This document shows positions 9,538-18,407 of a DNA stretch of 64,000 nt, in pieces. Numbering within the stretch: position 1 is the stretch's first letter; every line of letters starts with the position of its first letter. This DNA is from Acinetobacter calcoaceticus (lineage in GTDB: Bacteria; Pseudomonadota; Gammaproteobacteria; Pseudomonadales; Moraxellaceae): positions 62,001 to 126,000 of the forward strand of contig NZ_SLVJ01000009.1 in assembly GCF_004345325.1 (NCBI RefSeq). The letters run 5' to 3'. The translations under genes were made by a program, and so were the position numbers. The notes beneath the pieces are model-generated. The model was not told the origin of the DNA, made no database searches, and saw nothing but the letters and a program-made list of their open reading frames with translations.

Positions 9538-10830
9538 CTAGACTTTGGCTAGATCCTGCTCATATTGTTGTTGTTTTTCAGTATCAAATTTCCCTTCCCA
9601 TTTACTGATGACCAATACCGCAAGGGCGTTACCAATCACGTTGAGTACAGTACGCGCCATATCCAAGATACGGTCAATACCGGCAATAAATGCCAAGCCT
9701 TCCAGTGGAATACCGACACTGCCTAAGGTCGCCAACAACACCACAAAGGAAACGCCGGGTACGCCTGCGATGCCTTTGGAGGTAATCATTAAGGTGAGCA
9801 CCAATACCACCTGTTGAGTGATGCTCAGATCAATACCGTAGAGCTGCGCGATAAAGATAGCGGCGATACTTTGGTACAGGGTAGAGCCATCTAAGTTAAA
9901 TGAATAACCTATGGGAATCACAAAACTGGTGATTGATTTGGGTGCACCATAGGCTTCCATTTTTTCCATCATACGTGGCAGTACGGATTCGGAACTGGCG
10001 GTTGAAAATGCAAGAATTAATTCATCTTTTAACAGTTTGATCAAAGTCCAGATGCTGAAACCGCAGAAACGCGCTACAAAACCAAGAACGATAAAGATAA
10101 AGAAGAAAATCGCCGCATAGACCAAAAGTGCAAGTTTGACCAATGGCAGTAATGAACTAAAACCAAAGCTTGCCACCGTAGTTGCAATCAGACCAAATAC
10201 GCCAATCGGTGCAAACTTCATAATCATGTGCGTAACTTTGAACATGGTTTCAGAAACAGATTTAAGCACATCGATGAGGGGTTGTTTGGTCTCTTGAGCC
10301 AGTGAGCCTAGACCGATTCCGAATATGACGGCGAAAAAGATGATCGGCAACATATGCCCATCATTCATCGCAGAAAAGATATTCGATGGAATCAAGGAAA
10401 GAACCGTATTCACCAAGCCATGAGCTTCGCTACTGACCTGTTGCGTGGTTTGTTGATATTGCGTGATATCGGTCTGAGTCAAACTCGACATGTCGATCCC
10501 AGCACCGGGTTGAAACACGTTTGCTGCAACCAATCCCACAATAATGGCAATGGTCGTGATCACTTCAAAATAAACGATGGTTTTAAAGCCGAGTGTTCCG
10601 ACACTCTTACTGTCTCCCGCATTTGCAATGCCTAAAATCAGCATGGACAGTACCAACGGGATCACGATCATCTTGATTAAATTAATAAAGATACTGCCCA
10701 ATGGCGTGAGGAAGTTGACAGTGAGCATTGCACGATATTCTGGGGAGTAGTGCAGGTAAGCACCGACCAAGACCCCTAAAATTAAGGCAATTAAAATTTG
10801 CCAAGCTAGGCTGATTGATTTTTTTTTCAT
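9538..10830 (-). CDS. gltP: Glutamate/aspartate:proton symporter GltP
   Basis: Inner-membrane dicarboxylate/amino acid:cation symporter (DAACS family), 430 residues. It keeps the E. coli GltP-type opening SLAWQIL and the family hallmarks: the serine-rich [20 protein letters not shown] hairpin motif, [19 protein letters not shown] (NLDGS cation/substrate site) and SKGIAGVPGVSFVVLLATLG, followed by the GIDRILDMARTVLNVIGNA region where GltP has the substrate-coordinating Asp/Asn residues. Eight TM helices and two re-entrant loops are expected. It is a single gene, convergent with the lipoprotein pair. Another DAACS member, DctA, is at 56509; the two are clearly different subfamilies. Confidence 0.93.
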   Translation of the reverse strand: MKKKSISLAWQILIALILGVLVGAYLHYSPEYRAMLTVNFLTPLGSIFINLIKMIVIPLVLSMLILGIANAGDSKSVGTLGFKTIVYFEVITTIAIIVGLVAANVFQPGAGIDMSSLTQTDITQYQQTTQQVSSEAHGLVNTVLSLIPSNIFSAMNDGHMLPIIFFAVIFGIGLGSLAQETKQPLIDVLKSVSETMFKVTHMIMKFAPIGVFGLIATTVASFGFSSLLPLVKLALLVYAAIFFFIFIVLGFVARFCGFSIWTLIKLLKDELILAFSTASSESVLPRMMEKMEAYGAPKSITSFVIPIGYSFNLDGSTLYQSIAAIFIAQLYGIDLSITQQVVLVLTLMITSKGIAGVPGVSFVVLLATLGSVGIPLEGLAFIAGIDRILDMARTVLNVIGNALAVLVISKWEGKFDTEKQQQYEQDLAKV

Positions 10831-11099
10831 TCGACGCTCATATAGTCAAAACATTGCGAAATATACTCTCTATGGGATTCTCAAAAAATTAACTTCCTGT
10901 GATTGAGATAAAAAAATTCATAGAGAGTGATAGAAGTCGCGTATTCTGATGTAGTTTTGCGGTGTAATCTAATTAATTTGTGTAACTTAAGTATTTTATT
11001 TTGGTGTTATAAATTAATGATTGATATTATAGTTTTTTTAAATAAATTAAGGTTTTTGTGGGGGCGATATTTTGTACAATATCAGTTCGTTGTTTAAAA

Positions 11100-12206
11100 T
11101 TAGTTCTGATTATTGCGCGATAAAATGCAGATTCGGTAATAGGCAAACACCAAACTCATGGCGGCAACCACACTCAGATAGATCAATTTAGGCATCACCA
11201 AAGCGGTTGTGACGCCCATTTGATTGAGTTGGATGAACATTTGTATGCCCTGAGTTGAGGGAAGGGCGAGACCAATCCATTGTAGGAATGTTGGCATTGC
11301 CGCATGTGGCCAAGCCGTTCCAGAGAGCATAAATAAGGGGATTGAGCTAAACACGATCACATGGCCCGCCCGTTCTGGCATATCCAGATAAGATGCACAG
11401 ACCAGACTGATCCCGATCACCGCACTGATATAAATTGGTACGGCAAGCAGCATGCCCCAGAAGTTACCGCCATGTGGATAGTCATATAACCAAAAGGTGA
11501 ATCCAAACAGGTAAAAACATCCCAAGCACCCAATGCTGAGTACTGCCAAGAAGCAACCCCAAAATTCTGCCGCTTGAGGTTGCCAATGTTGTTCTCTATA
11601 GCCTGCGATTAGCATGCCCAAGCCGAGTAAAATGGTTTGGTGGATAATCAAGGCGGCAATGGCCGGAAAGATATAGCTGCCATAACCTGAGAGCACATTA
11701 AATAACGGGATTTTATGTACGGATACGGCGGGAGAAAAGTGGCTGATCTGAGTAAATCGTTCAAGGTGTTGACTCAAGGTATTTTCAACTGCGCTGGCCA
11801 GACCTAGGCCGATTTGCTTGGTTTTGAGGAAATTGGCCGCACTGAGATACAAGCCCACACCGCCAACTTCTCCACGAACCACGCTATTGCTCATGTTATA
11901 CGGCAGCAATAAGATTGCATCGGCTTGCTGTTTTTCAATCATGGCTTGTGCTTCAGAAAAATTAGCAGTGATCGCGACGATTTCAACATTGGGACTTTTA
12001 CGGACTTCGAGGATGACCTGTGCGCTGAGTTGGCTATGTTCTTCATCTACGATAATAATCGGCAATGATTCTGCATGTTCAGCTTGATACGCTGTGGGAT
12101 AAAAAAAGCTATACAACACCACCGACAGGATCATCGTGGTAAAAATTGATGAATTTTTAAAGATGTCTTTAAAGGTCTTAAAATAGTAATCCAGCAGGTT
12201 TTTCAT
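11100..12206 (-). CDS. ABC-2 type permease, second permease of export operon
   Basis: Membrane subunit of the ABC-2 (YhhJ/YbhR-like) group, 368 residues. It has one N-terminal TM helix (about 24-40), a periplasmic domain of about 130 residues beginning with LPIIIVDEEHSQLSAQV, then five or six TM helices in the C-terminal half. This layout is typical of permeases that pair with an HlyD-type periplasmic protein. It overlaps the upstream permease gene by four bases, so translation is coupled. It is the last gene of a tolC-hlyD-permease-permease operon. No ATPase domain is fused to it or lies next to it. Confidence 0.82.
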   Translation of the reverse strand: MKNLLDYYFKTFKDIFKNSSIFTTMILSVVLYSFFYPTAYQAEHAESLPIIIVDEEHSQLSAQVILEVRKSPNVEIVAITANFSEAQAMIEKQQADAILLLPYNMSNSVVRGEVGGVGLYLSAANFLKTKQIGLGLASAVENTLSQHLERFTQISHFSPAVSVHKIPLFNVLSGYGSYIFPAIAALIIHQTILLGLGMLIAGYREQHWQPQAAEFWGCFLAVLSIGCLGCFYLFGFTFWLYDYPHGGNFWGMLLAVPIYISAVIGISLVCASYLDMPERAGHVIVFSSIPLFMLSGTAWPHAAMPTFLQWIGLALPSTQGIQMFIQLNQMGVTTALVMPKLIYLSVVAAMSLVFAYYRICILSRNNQN

Positions 12207-13333
12207 AGGCCTGCTCCTTTTTTATAACGCTTTAATAACAGCAGACTCAGTACAGTAAAGATCAAACAGAACAACACGATCACCCATAATTGTGATAATG
12301 AACTGCTCAATGGACTGCCGATCACCCATTGTTGGGTTTGTAGTTTTGCATAGGGGGTGTAGGGGATGAGCGCGGACCAAAACTGGGTAAAGGGTGCGGC
12401 ATTATTCAGTGGCAGGGTGACGCCAGCGAAACTCAGTGAAGAGCCGCCATAGACCGCAATCACACCAAAGGTTTTGGCCAAATCCTTCGTCGCTAAAATG
12501 ACGCAAGCACTCATCAAGGCGTAGGCGCTATACAATAAAAATTGAGCCAGTAAGATGATCCATAGGTGGCCTGCAACAAACCATCCCCGAATCACGATCA
12601 ACCAGTACATCCATAACCAAGTCCAAAGTGTAAAGATGAGGATATAAACCAGTATTTTGGAACCAAAACTGGCCATTGCAGCAGGTGACTGTAGCCACTG
12701 AGCGGCAGTGTTGTATTTAAATTCTTGACCGATGGCAAAGGCTACGCAACAGCACAACAACAAGTGCAGTACTGCAGGGATCATAAAGGGCAGTAAATAA
12801 AACTCATAGTTGAGGCTAGGATTGTAGAGTGTCGAAACCTTTACATGTGCAGTGGGTATATCCAGATCGAGCAATAGATTGCTCATGTAGTCTTCACCGA
12901 GATAATCGGCTGTGGCTTTTAAGGTGCTGACATACATCGCAGATGAAATACTATTGCCCACACTAAAATAACTTTGGTTAAATGCCACAGCAATTTGGGC
13001 ATCTTTGGCCTGTACCAAACGTTGCTCAGCACCCGCAGGAATCAAGACATAGCCCCAAATCTGATTGCTGTTGAGTTGTTGCTCCGCATGTTGTAAATCG
13101 GTGCTGCGTAAGCTGATCTTTAGGGCGTTGTTGTGACTTAGGTATTGATCAATATTTTCACTGAGTTGGCTGTGATCCTGATCAATAATCGCAATCGGCA
13201 AGTGTTCGGCCTTACCCTCATAAAACATGGCACTGAACAGCACAATCACCAACAGCGGCACGATGGTGACCATACTCAGATCCCATTTATGCTCAATCAG
13301 GTAGCGCAGTTCACGTTGCAGACCAGACCACAT
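12203..13333 (-). CDS. ABC-2 type permease, first permease of export operon
   Basis: 376-residue ABC-2 family membrane protein with the same plan as its downstream neighbour: TM1 at about 22-37, a large periplasmic domain starting LPIAIIDQDHSQLSENI, then a cluster of TM helices, ending in basic KRYKKG. The matching D-x-x-H-S-Q-L-S segments show the two permeases are homologous and probably form a heterodimer. The gene overlaps hlyD by one base and the next permease by four. The substrate is unknown; related systems export drugs or other amphipathic compounds. Confidence 0.82.
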   Translation of the reverse strand: MWSGLQRELRYLIEHKWDLSMVTIVPLLVIVLFSAMFYEGKAEHLPIAIIDQDHSQLSENIDQYLSHNNALKISLRSTDLQHAEQQLNSNQIWGYVLIPAGAEQRLVQAKDAQIAVAFNQSYFSVGNSISSAMYVSTLKATADYLGEDYMSNLLLDLDIPTAHVKVSTLYNPSLNYEFYLLPFMIPAVLHLLLCCCVAFAIGQEFKYNTAAQWLQSPAAMASFGSKILVYILIFTLWTWLWMYWLIVIRGWFVAGHLWIILLAQFLLYSAYALMSACVILATKDLAKTFGVIAVYGGSSLSFAGVTLPLNNAAPFTQFWSALIPYTPYAKLQTQQWVIGSPLSSSLSQLWVIVLFCLIFTVLSLLLLKRYKKGAGL

Positions 13334-14478
13334 TATTTAGACGCTTGCACTTTAAAAATCACACTCATTCCTGCTTTTAAATCAGTCATTGCTTGCGCAG
13401 GTTCTAAATGCAATTTAAAGCTACGGATATCATAACCACCTGTTTGGCGGGTATTTTTGATGGTGGCGAATTCACCTTCAGCATCGATATGGGTGATATT
13501 AAAGGTGGCATTGCGATTCAGTGCAGGGATATAGCCATCGAGGGTTTTATTTTTATAAATATCCGCATATTGGTCTTCACGTACATGTAGGCTGATCCAA
13601 AGTTTTTGATCATCGATCAAGCTCACCACCGGTACACCCATGGCAACCAGTTCAGATACTTTGCCATAGGTTTTGGAGATGGTGCCATTGATCGGTGCCA
13701 AGAGTAGGGTTTCGGCTTCGAGTGCATCGACTTCTGCAACTGCAGCACGTGCCATGTCCACTTGCGCATCGGCACTGGATTTTTGCTCAGGGGTACTGCC
13801 ACGTTTGGCGCGCGCATATTGTTGATAAGCGGCTTCGGCCAATTGTTGTGAGGATTGTGCTGCGGCTAGCATCTCATCACGGCGTTGGCGGGAGATGACC
13901 CCTTCTTGAAATAGGTTTGCACCGCGTTGATAGGTGGTATTTGCCAAGTGTTGTTGGGCTTTGATGCTTTGCCAGTTGGCATAGAGGGTGTCAATATTTT
14001 CTTGTTGTGAACCCCGATCTGCGGTGGATTGCAGGGCCAGGGCACTTTGTAGCATGGCCAAGGCTTGTTGTTTCTTGGCTTCAATTTCAGGGCTGTGTAA
14101 GCGAACGAGTTTTTGATTTTGAGTGACTTTTTGGCCTTCGCTTACATAAATTTCTTCGATACGGCTCGGCAGTTTGGTGCTGATATGTAGTGTTTCAGCT
14201 TCAACCCGGCCTTGAAGTTCAAGACTTTTGGGCTGGTAGGCTTTCCAGAGGCCATAGGCGATTAAACCCAAGATCAAGATCAGAATGACTAAGCCGATCA
14301 TTTTTAAGCGTGATTTTTTAGCGGATGGCTCGGCTGCTTGCGGATCAGTCACAGCCTCAGATGGTGAATCTTTAGATGCTGTATCTGTGTCCGTGTGTTG
14401 TGTCATGCTTGACACGCTGTCATCTTGCACTTGCTGGGTGGCATCATCGTTATCGCGTGGCGGTTGGGCTTGAGTCAT
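13333..14478 (-). CDS. HlyD/EmrA-type membrane fusion protein
   Basis: Periplasmic adaptor linking the two permeases to the TolC-like channel. From the ATG at 14478 (GAGGAA site nine bases upstream; the frame also opens at TTG 14493) it has an unusually long, acidic, Thr/Asp-rich cytoplasmic tail of about 50 residues, one TM helix (IGLVILILILGLIAYGLW), the first lipoyl half (GRVEAETLHISTKLPSRIEEI), a Gln/Ala-rich alpha-helical hairpin of about 100 residues, the second lipoyl half and a beta-barrel domain. The order is that of HlyD_D23 adaptors such as YbhG/YhiI. Confidence 0.87.
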   Translation of the reverse strand: MTQAQPPRDNDDATQQVQDDSVSSMTQHTDTDTASKDSPSEAVTDPQAAEPSAKKSRLKMIGLVILILILGLIAYGLWKAYQPKSLELQGRVEAETLHISTKLPSRIEEIYVSEGQKVTQNQKLVRLHSPEIEAKKQQALAMLQSALALQSTADRGSQQENIDTLYANWQSIKAQQHLANTTYQRGANLFQEGVISRQRRDEMLAAAQSSQQLAEAAYQQYARAKRGSTPEQKSSADAQVDMARAAVAEVDALEAETLLLAPINGTISKTYGKVSELVAMGVPVVSLIDDQKLWISLHVREDQYADIYKNKTLDGYIPALNRNATFNITHIDAEGEFATIKNTRQTGGYDIRSFKLHLEPAQAMTDLKAGMSVIFKVQASK

Positions 14479-14493
14479 CTTGGTTCCTCGCAA

Positions 14494-16014
14494 TTAACGG
14501 ATGTAGTGCGTGTTGGCTTGGTGGACATAGTCTTGAAATTGACTAATCGAGCCGTGACTTTGCAGTAATGTGGCTAGAGACATGACATAGCGATAAGCGT
14601 TGAGTGCCATTTCACTTTGTAAGCCATTGAGTAAATTCTGTGCATCAATCACTTGGGTGGCTGTGCCCATATCTTCTTTAAATGAAAGTTCTTGGATGCG
14701 TAAGTTTTCTTTGGCGGCGAGCAGATTACGCTCCAGCATTTGATGGCTGAGTTGGGCAGTACTGACTTCGCTATAGGATTTGTAAATCATGTTCTCAATT
14801 TCTTGCTTGGCGCGCTCGGTCAGCAGTTCAGAGGCATAGCGTTGTAGTTCAGCCGCTTGGATATTTTTGTTTTTATCGATGCCTGAAAACAAGTTATAAC
14901 GGGCAACCACACCCACGATCCAATTTTGTTTGTCATCTAAACTGTATTCGCCAAAGGCAAAGACACTGGGTCTTTTGCCTGCTTGTTGGACTTTGACGTT
15001 GGCATTGGCCAATTGAGTATCCATTTGCAATTTACGAATCAGGGCAGATTGTTCCTGATAACTCTTAAGCAGATTTATCAGGGATTGATTTTGAGTTGAA
15101 TTGACAAATAATGGGGTAATCAAACGATCGATATCTTGGTTTTGCAGCAGATTATTCAGTTGGAATAAACTAGATTTTAAATTGCTATCGACATTTTGCA
15201 GATTGCGCTCAGCATTATTTTTAGCGACCTCAAACTGCATGCGTTGGCCTTTATTAATAAAGCCTTGTGCTTCGAGTTTCAGCGCATTGTGATAATGCGT
15301 TTGAGATGAATCTAGATTAAATTGACTGGCCTCGCGTAATTTTTTTTGCAGTTGCACATTAAAATACACTTGGATCAATTCAAAGCGTTGTAGATCTTGT
15401 TGTTGCTGTGAACTGAGTTGGCTGCGTTGTGCTTTAATATTGGCGACTTCTTTGGCACTGCTGGTCAGACCGCCGGTATATAAGGGCATTAATACCGATA
15501 CTGTAGGGCGGATGATTTGATCTTCGAGTATGATATTGGCACTACTCGGTATCAGCCCAATCCCAGACTGCACACTGTTTTGAAGCCCTTCATTTAAACC
15601 ACCTAAACTGCCAGCGGGCAGATTTTGTGCGCTTTCCCATTGACTGACTTGACCCGCAATCCCTTGGGCTAGGGTATTTTCTAAATTGTTTTTAAACGAG
15701 TCTAGTGGAATATCCACTTGATTATGAAACGCATAGGCGCGGACATTCAGATCGACACGTGGTAATCCCAAACCTTTGACTGCTTGGGCTTCGAGTTCGG
15801 ATGCTTGTTGCAGGGCGTTATGTGCTTGCGTGGTATAAGATTTACCTAAGAAATCAGCCTCGGCTTGCGCATAGCTGAGATCTTGGGCCTGAACATTGCC
15901 CATACTCAGCAATAGGCAGCTGGCCAATACGGTTTTGCAGTGAATTAATCTTTGTAGAACAGTCCAGTGCGTAGCTGCATATAGTTTCTGCTGAAGATGC
16001 ATAGCGAGTGGCAT
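14494..16014 (-). CDS. TolC-family outer membrane efflux channel
   Basis: Outer-membrane factor of the four-gene exporter. The preferred start is the ATG at 16014 (AGGG about ten bases upstream); the frame runs back to a TTG at 16089, but the extra residues lack signal features. A signal peptide ends near SMGNVQAQDL. The mature protein has the two-fold TolC repeat: long Gln/Ala/Leu-rich coiled helices separated by membrane strands, including RPTVSVLMPLYTGG and VGVVARYNLFSGIDKN, the usual strand-turn motif at both repeats. The next gene begins 15 bases after its stop, so it leads the operon. It is distinct from housekeeping TolC, which usually stands alone. Confidence 0.87.
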   Translation of the reverse strand: MPLAMHLQQKLYAATHWTVLQRLIHCKTVLASCLLLSMGNVQAQDLSYAQAEADFLGKSYTTQAHNALQQASELEAQAVKGLGLPRVDLNVRAYAFHNQVDIPLDSFKNNLENTLAQGIAGQVSQWESAQNLPAGSLGGLNEGLQNSVQSGIGLIPSSANIILEDQIIRPTVSVLMPLYTGGLTSSAKEVANIKAQRSQLSSQQQQDLQRFELIQVYFNVQLQKKLREASQFNLDSSQTHYHNALKLEAQGFINKGQRMQFEVAKNNAERNLQNVDSNLKSSLFQLNNLLQNQDIDRLITPLFVNSTQNQSLINLLKSYQEQSALIRKLQMDTQLANANVKVQQAGKRPSVFAFGEYSLDDKQNWIVGVVARYNLFSGIDKNKNIQAAELQRYASELLTERAKQEIENMIYKSYSEVSTAQLSHQMLERNLLAAKENLRIQELSFKEDMGTATQVIDAQNLLNGLQSEMALNAYRYVMSLATLLQSHGSISQFQDYVHQANTHYIR

Positions 16015-16421
16015 AATATTAAAGACCCTACAAAGTGCGAATTCGTCTGTGAAATTGCGGTGTATATGTAAAATACATTTAAGAATCAATATGTTCTTGA
16101 AATGGGACTATTATTAAATTCTCTTATATAAACAATAGCATACAATGATATGCTGAATCAAAATTTAGTATATATACTCTAAATCCATATACATCACTCG
16201 CTTATTTTTAACGGGGCTCTTTGGTTTGATGAAAATATTGATCTGCTACACGGCGTATTTGCTGTTTATTTAAGTATAGATTTATTGATTTATTAACTTT
16301 AAATGCCGAATAACATTGAAATATTGACTGGTATTTATGATGTACAGTGTTTCAATCTATGGTTAAATGCTTGGGTCTTTAGACACTACTTTCGATTATC
16401 TTTCTTCAAAAGGGAAATATC
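16015..16421. other. Divergent promoter region, export operon / serC
   Basis: About 400 very AT-rich bases between the divergently read tolC-like gene and serC, with several TATA-like words near 16160-16190. No ORF, strong hairpin or known operator was found. It must hold both promoters. Confidence 0.45.
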
Positions 16422-17501
16422 ATGCGCGCGTATAATTTCTGTGCTGGTCCAGCTGCATTACCACTTGCCGTTTTAGAAAAAGCTCAACAAGAGATGTTGG
16501 ACTGGCACGGTAAGGGCCTCTCGATCATGGAAATGAGTCATCGCAGTGCTGATTATGTGGCTGTGGCAGAAAAAGCCGAAGCTGATTTACGCCGCTTAAT
16601 GAATATTCCTGAAAACTACAAGGTTTTATTTTTACAAGGTGGTGCTTCACTACAGTTCTCTGCAATTCCATTGAACTTATTGGGTAAAAATAGCCAAGCA
16701 GATTATATTCATACCGGTATTTGGTCTGAAAAAGCCTATAAAGAAGCGCAGCGCTATGGTGATATTAATATCATTGATGCGGCAACTCAGATTGACGGTA
16801 AATTTGCGATTAAACCGCAACATCAATGGACGCTTAATTCAGATGCTGCATATTTGCATTATGTGGACAATGAAACCATTGGTGGTTTGCAGTTTGATCA
16901 AATCCCAGACGTTAATGTGCCATTGGTGGCTGACTTCTCATCAAGCATATTATCTGCACCACTCGATGTAACTCAATTTGGCATCATCTATGCGGGTGCG
17001 CAAAAAAATATTGGTCCTGCAGGTTTAACCTTGGTGATCGTGCGTGAAGATTTATTGGATCAAGCGCGCAGTGATATTCCATCTATTTTGAAATATTCTG
17101 CCCAAGCTAAAAATGATTCTATGGTGAATACCCCTTCAACCTATGCGTGGTATTTATCAGGTTTGGTGTTTGAATGGTTGCTTGAACAGGGTGGGGTGGA
17201 CGCGATTCATCAGGTTAATCTAGAGAAAGCCAAGTTACTTTATGGTTATATCGATGCCAGTGAGTTTTATAATAACCCTGTGGCTTTGCCGAATCGATCA
17301 TTGATGAATGTGCCGTTTACTTTACTGCGTACGGATTTGGAAAAACAATTCCTTCAAGAAGCAGAGGCCAATCATTTATTAAATCTAGCCGGACATCGTT
17401 CAGTCGGTGGTATGCGCGCCAGTATTTATAATGCAGTGCCATTGGAAGGGATCCAAGCCCTGGTTGGATTTATGGATGATTTTGCACAACGTCATGGTTA
17501 A
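16422..17501 (+). CDS. serC: Phosphoserine aminotransferase
   Basis: PLP enzyme converting 3-phosphohydroxypyruvate and glutamate to phosphoserine (serine synthesis); it also acts in pyridoxal phosphate synthesis. The length of 359 residues is standard. The N-terminus RAYNFCAGPAALP is diagnostic. GGASLQFSAIPLNL, the PLP Asp in VADFSSSILS and the Schiff-base Lys in YAGAQKNIGPAGL are all present, as is the C-terminal GHRSVGGMRASIYNA. The ATG follows AAAGGGAAA. Monocistronic, closed by a strong terminator. Confidence 0.97.
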   Translation: MRAYNFCAGPAALPLAVLEKAQQEMLDWHGKGLSIMEMSHRSADYVAVAEKAEADLRRLMNIPENYKVLFLQGGASLQFSAIPLNLLGKNSQADYIHTGIWSEKAYKEAQRYGDINIIDAATQIDGKFAIKPQHQWTLNSDAAYLHYVDNETIGGLQFDQIPDVNVPLVADFSSSILSAPLDVTQFGIIYAGAQKNIGPAGLTLVIVREDLLDQARSDIPSILKYSAQAKNDSMVNTPSTYAWYLSGLVFEWLLEQGGVDAIHQVNLEKAKLLYGYIDASEFYNNPVALPNRSLMNVPFTLLRTDLEKQFLQEAEANHLLNLAGHRSVGGMRASIYNAVPLEGIQALVGFMDDFAQRHG

Positions 17502-17528
17502 TGTTTGAATTATCAAAGCCAAAACATA

Positions 17529-17566
17529 AAAAACCCTTAACTAAAAAGATAGTTAAGGGTTTTTTA
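17529..17566 (+). terminator. serC terminator
   Basis: A 15-bp perfect stem (17529-17543 with 17550-17564, core AACCCTTAACTA/TAGTTAAGGGTT) with a 6-base loop and flanking A and T tracts. The symmetry suggests it works in both directions, also serving the small minus-strand ORF at 17627. Confidence 0.93.
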
Positions 17567-17626
17567 ATATGTCTCAGACATCAGTTTAGACGAAGCCTGA
17601 AGATTATGTACGGCACAACTGAAGTC

Positions 17627-17779
17627 TTAGGCGGTAGGGAATAAGCCTAAATAGTGAAATATCATGGCTGCAAGGAACATTCCCAGCACAAAAAAGCAGC
17701 ATGCTCCAGTATCAATACGGAGTCGAAAACTACTGTCTTGGTTGATTAGACTAGTCGATTGTTCAGGTATAATTTTCAT
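17627..17779 (-). CDS. Small 50-aa single-TM membrane protein
   Basis: A short reading frame that automated callers may miss: 50 residues from ATG 17779, beginning MKIIPEQSTSLINQ. A polar N-terminal half of about 24 residues is followed by one hydrophobic helix (ACCFFVLGMFLAAMIFHYLG) and a short PTA end. AGG lies about ten bases upstream of the ATG. The clean split into a polar head and a membrane helix is better than expected for random AT-rich DNA, and the serC terminator would serve as its terminator. No family recognised. Direct repeats of ACGAAGCCTG flank it. Confidence 0.5.
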   Translation of the reverse strand: MKIIPEQSTSLINQDSSFRLRIDTGACCFFVLGMFLAAMIFHYLGLFPTA

Positions 17780-18280
17780 TACGAAGCCTGGATTATTAAA
17801 TTATTGTTAATACGTCATAGATTTTCTATATTTTTAGCATAATTTTTATTTTAAATAAAGAAAAAATTAAATTAATTTGGAATAGGCTTTAAATAAACGC
17901 TTGAGTTTAACTTTTAATAGCCTGCATTTTAAATTCAAAAGCGATCATTCACGACTAAACTGTGGATAAATAAAGGTCTTATCCATATATGGATATAATT
18001 TCGAATTCATATTTTAGCCTGTGTTTTGAAAAGTGAATATAGTGGCTTGAAATTGAACAAATATTAAGCGCCGCTTTATTTGATGAGAAATAATAATAAA
18101 TATTTTTTTGAATTTAAAAATTATAAATTTGATATTTTATTAAGCTAGGCTTAAAAATTTTTGCACTGTGATTTGATTTGTATCTCTCTCAGCAAAATAT
18201 ACAACTCAGGATTTAAACCAATCCAATTCACAAGATTAATTGCATTAAAATACTAAATTTACTCTAAAAAAGCTGCTATA
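17780..18280. other. Very AT-rich gene-free spacer
   Basis: About 500 bases with runs of A/T and no ORF of note, between the small membrane ORF and the inverted repeat at 18281. It probably includes the small ORF's promoter. Nothing else was recognised. Confidence 0.4.
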
Positions 18281-18351
18281 GACAACAAGACGGCAATCAA
18301 AATGATTGCCGTCTTGTTGTCTGTTGTCTGTTGTCTGTTGTCTGTTGTCTG
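18280..18351 (-). repeat. Perfect 19-bp inverted repeat joined to a 7-bp tandem repeat
   Basis: Bases 18281-18299 and 18303-18321 are a perfect inverted repeat (core GACAACAAGACGGCAATCA) around a 3-base loop. The right arm runs straight into five perfect copies of TTGTCTG (18317-18351), the first overlapping the arm, with a sixth degraded copy after. Read on the minus strand, the hairpin is followed 11 bases later by TTTTTT, so it is the likely terminator of the gene at 18408. The tandem copies sit between that gene's stop and the hairpin, a slippage-prone (VNTR-like) spot. Confidence 0.9.
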
Positions 18352-18407
18352 TAGCCTGAAGTCAGTTGTAATTGTGTCGGGGATCATATGCCTTGGGCTA
18401 TATAGGA

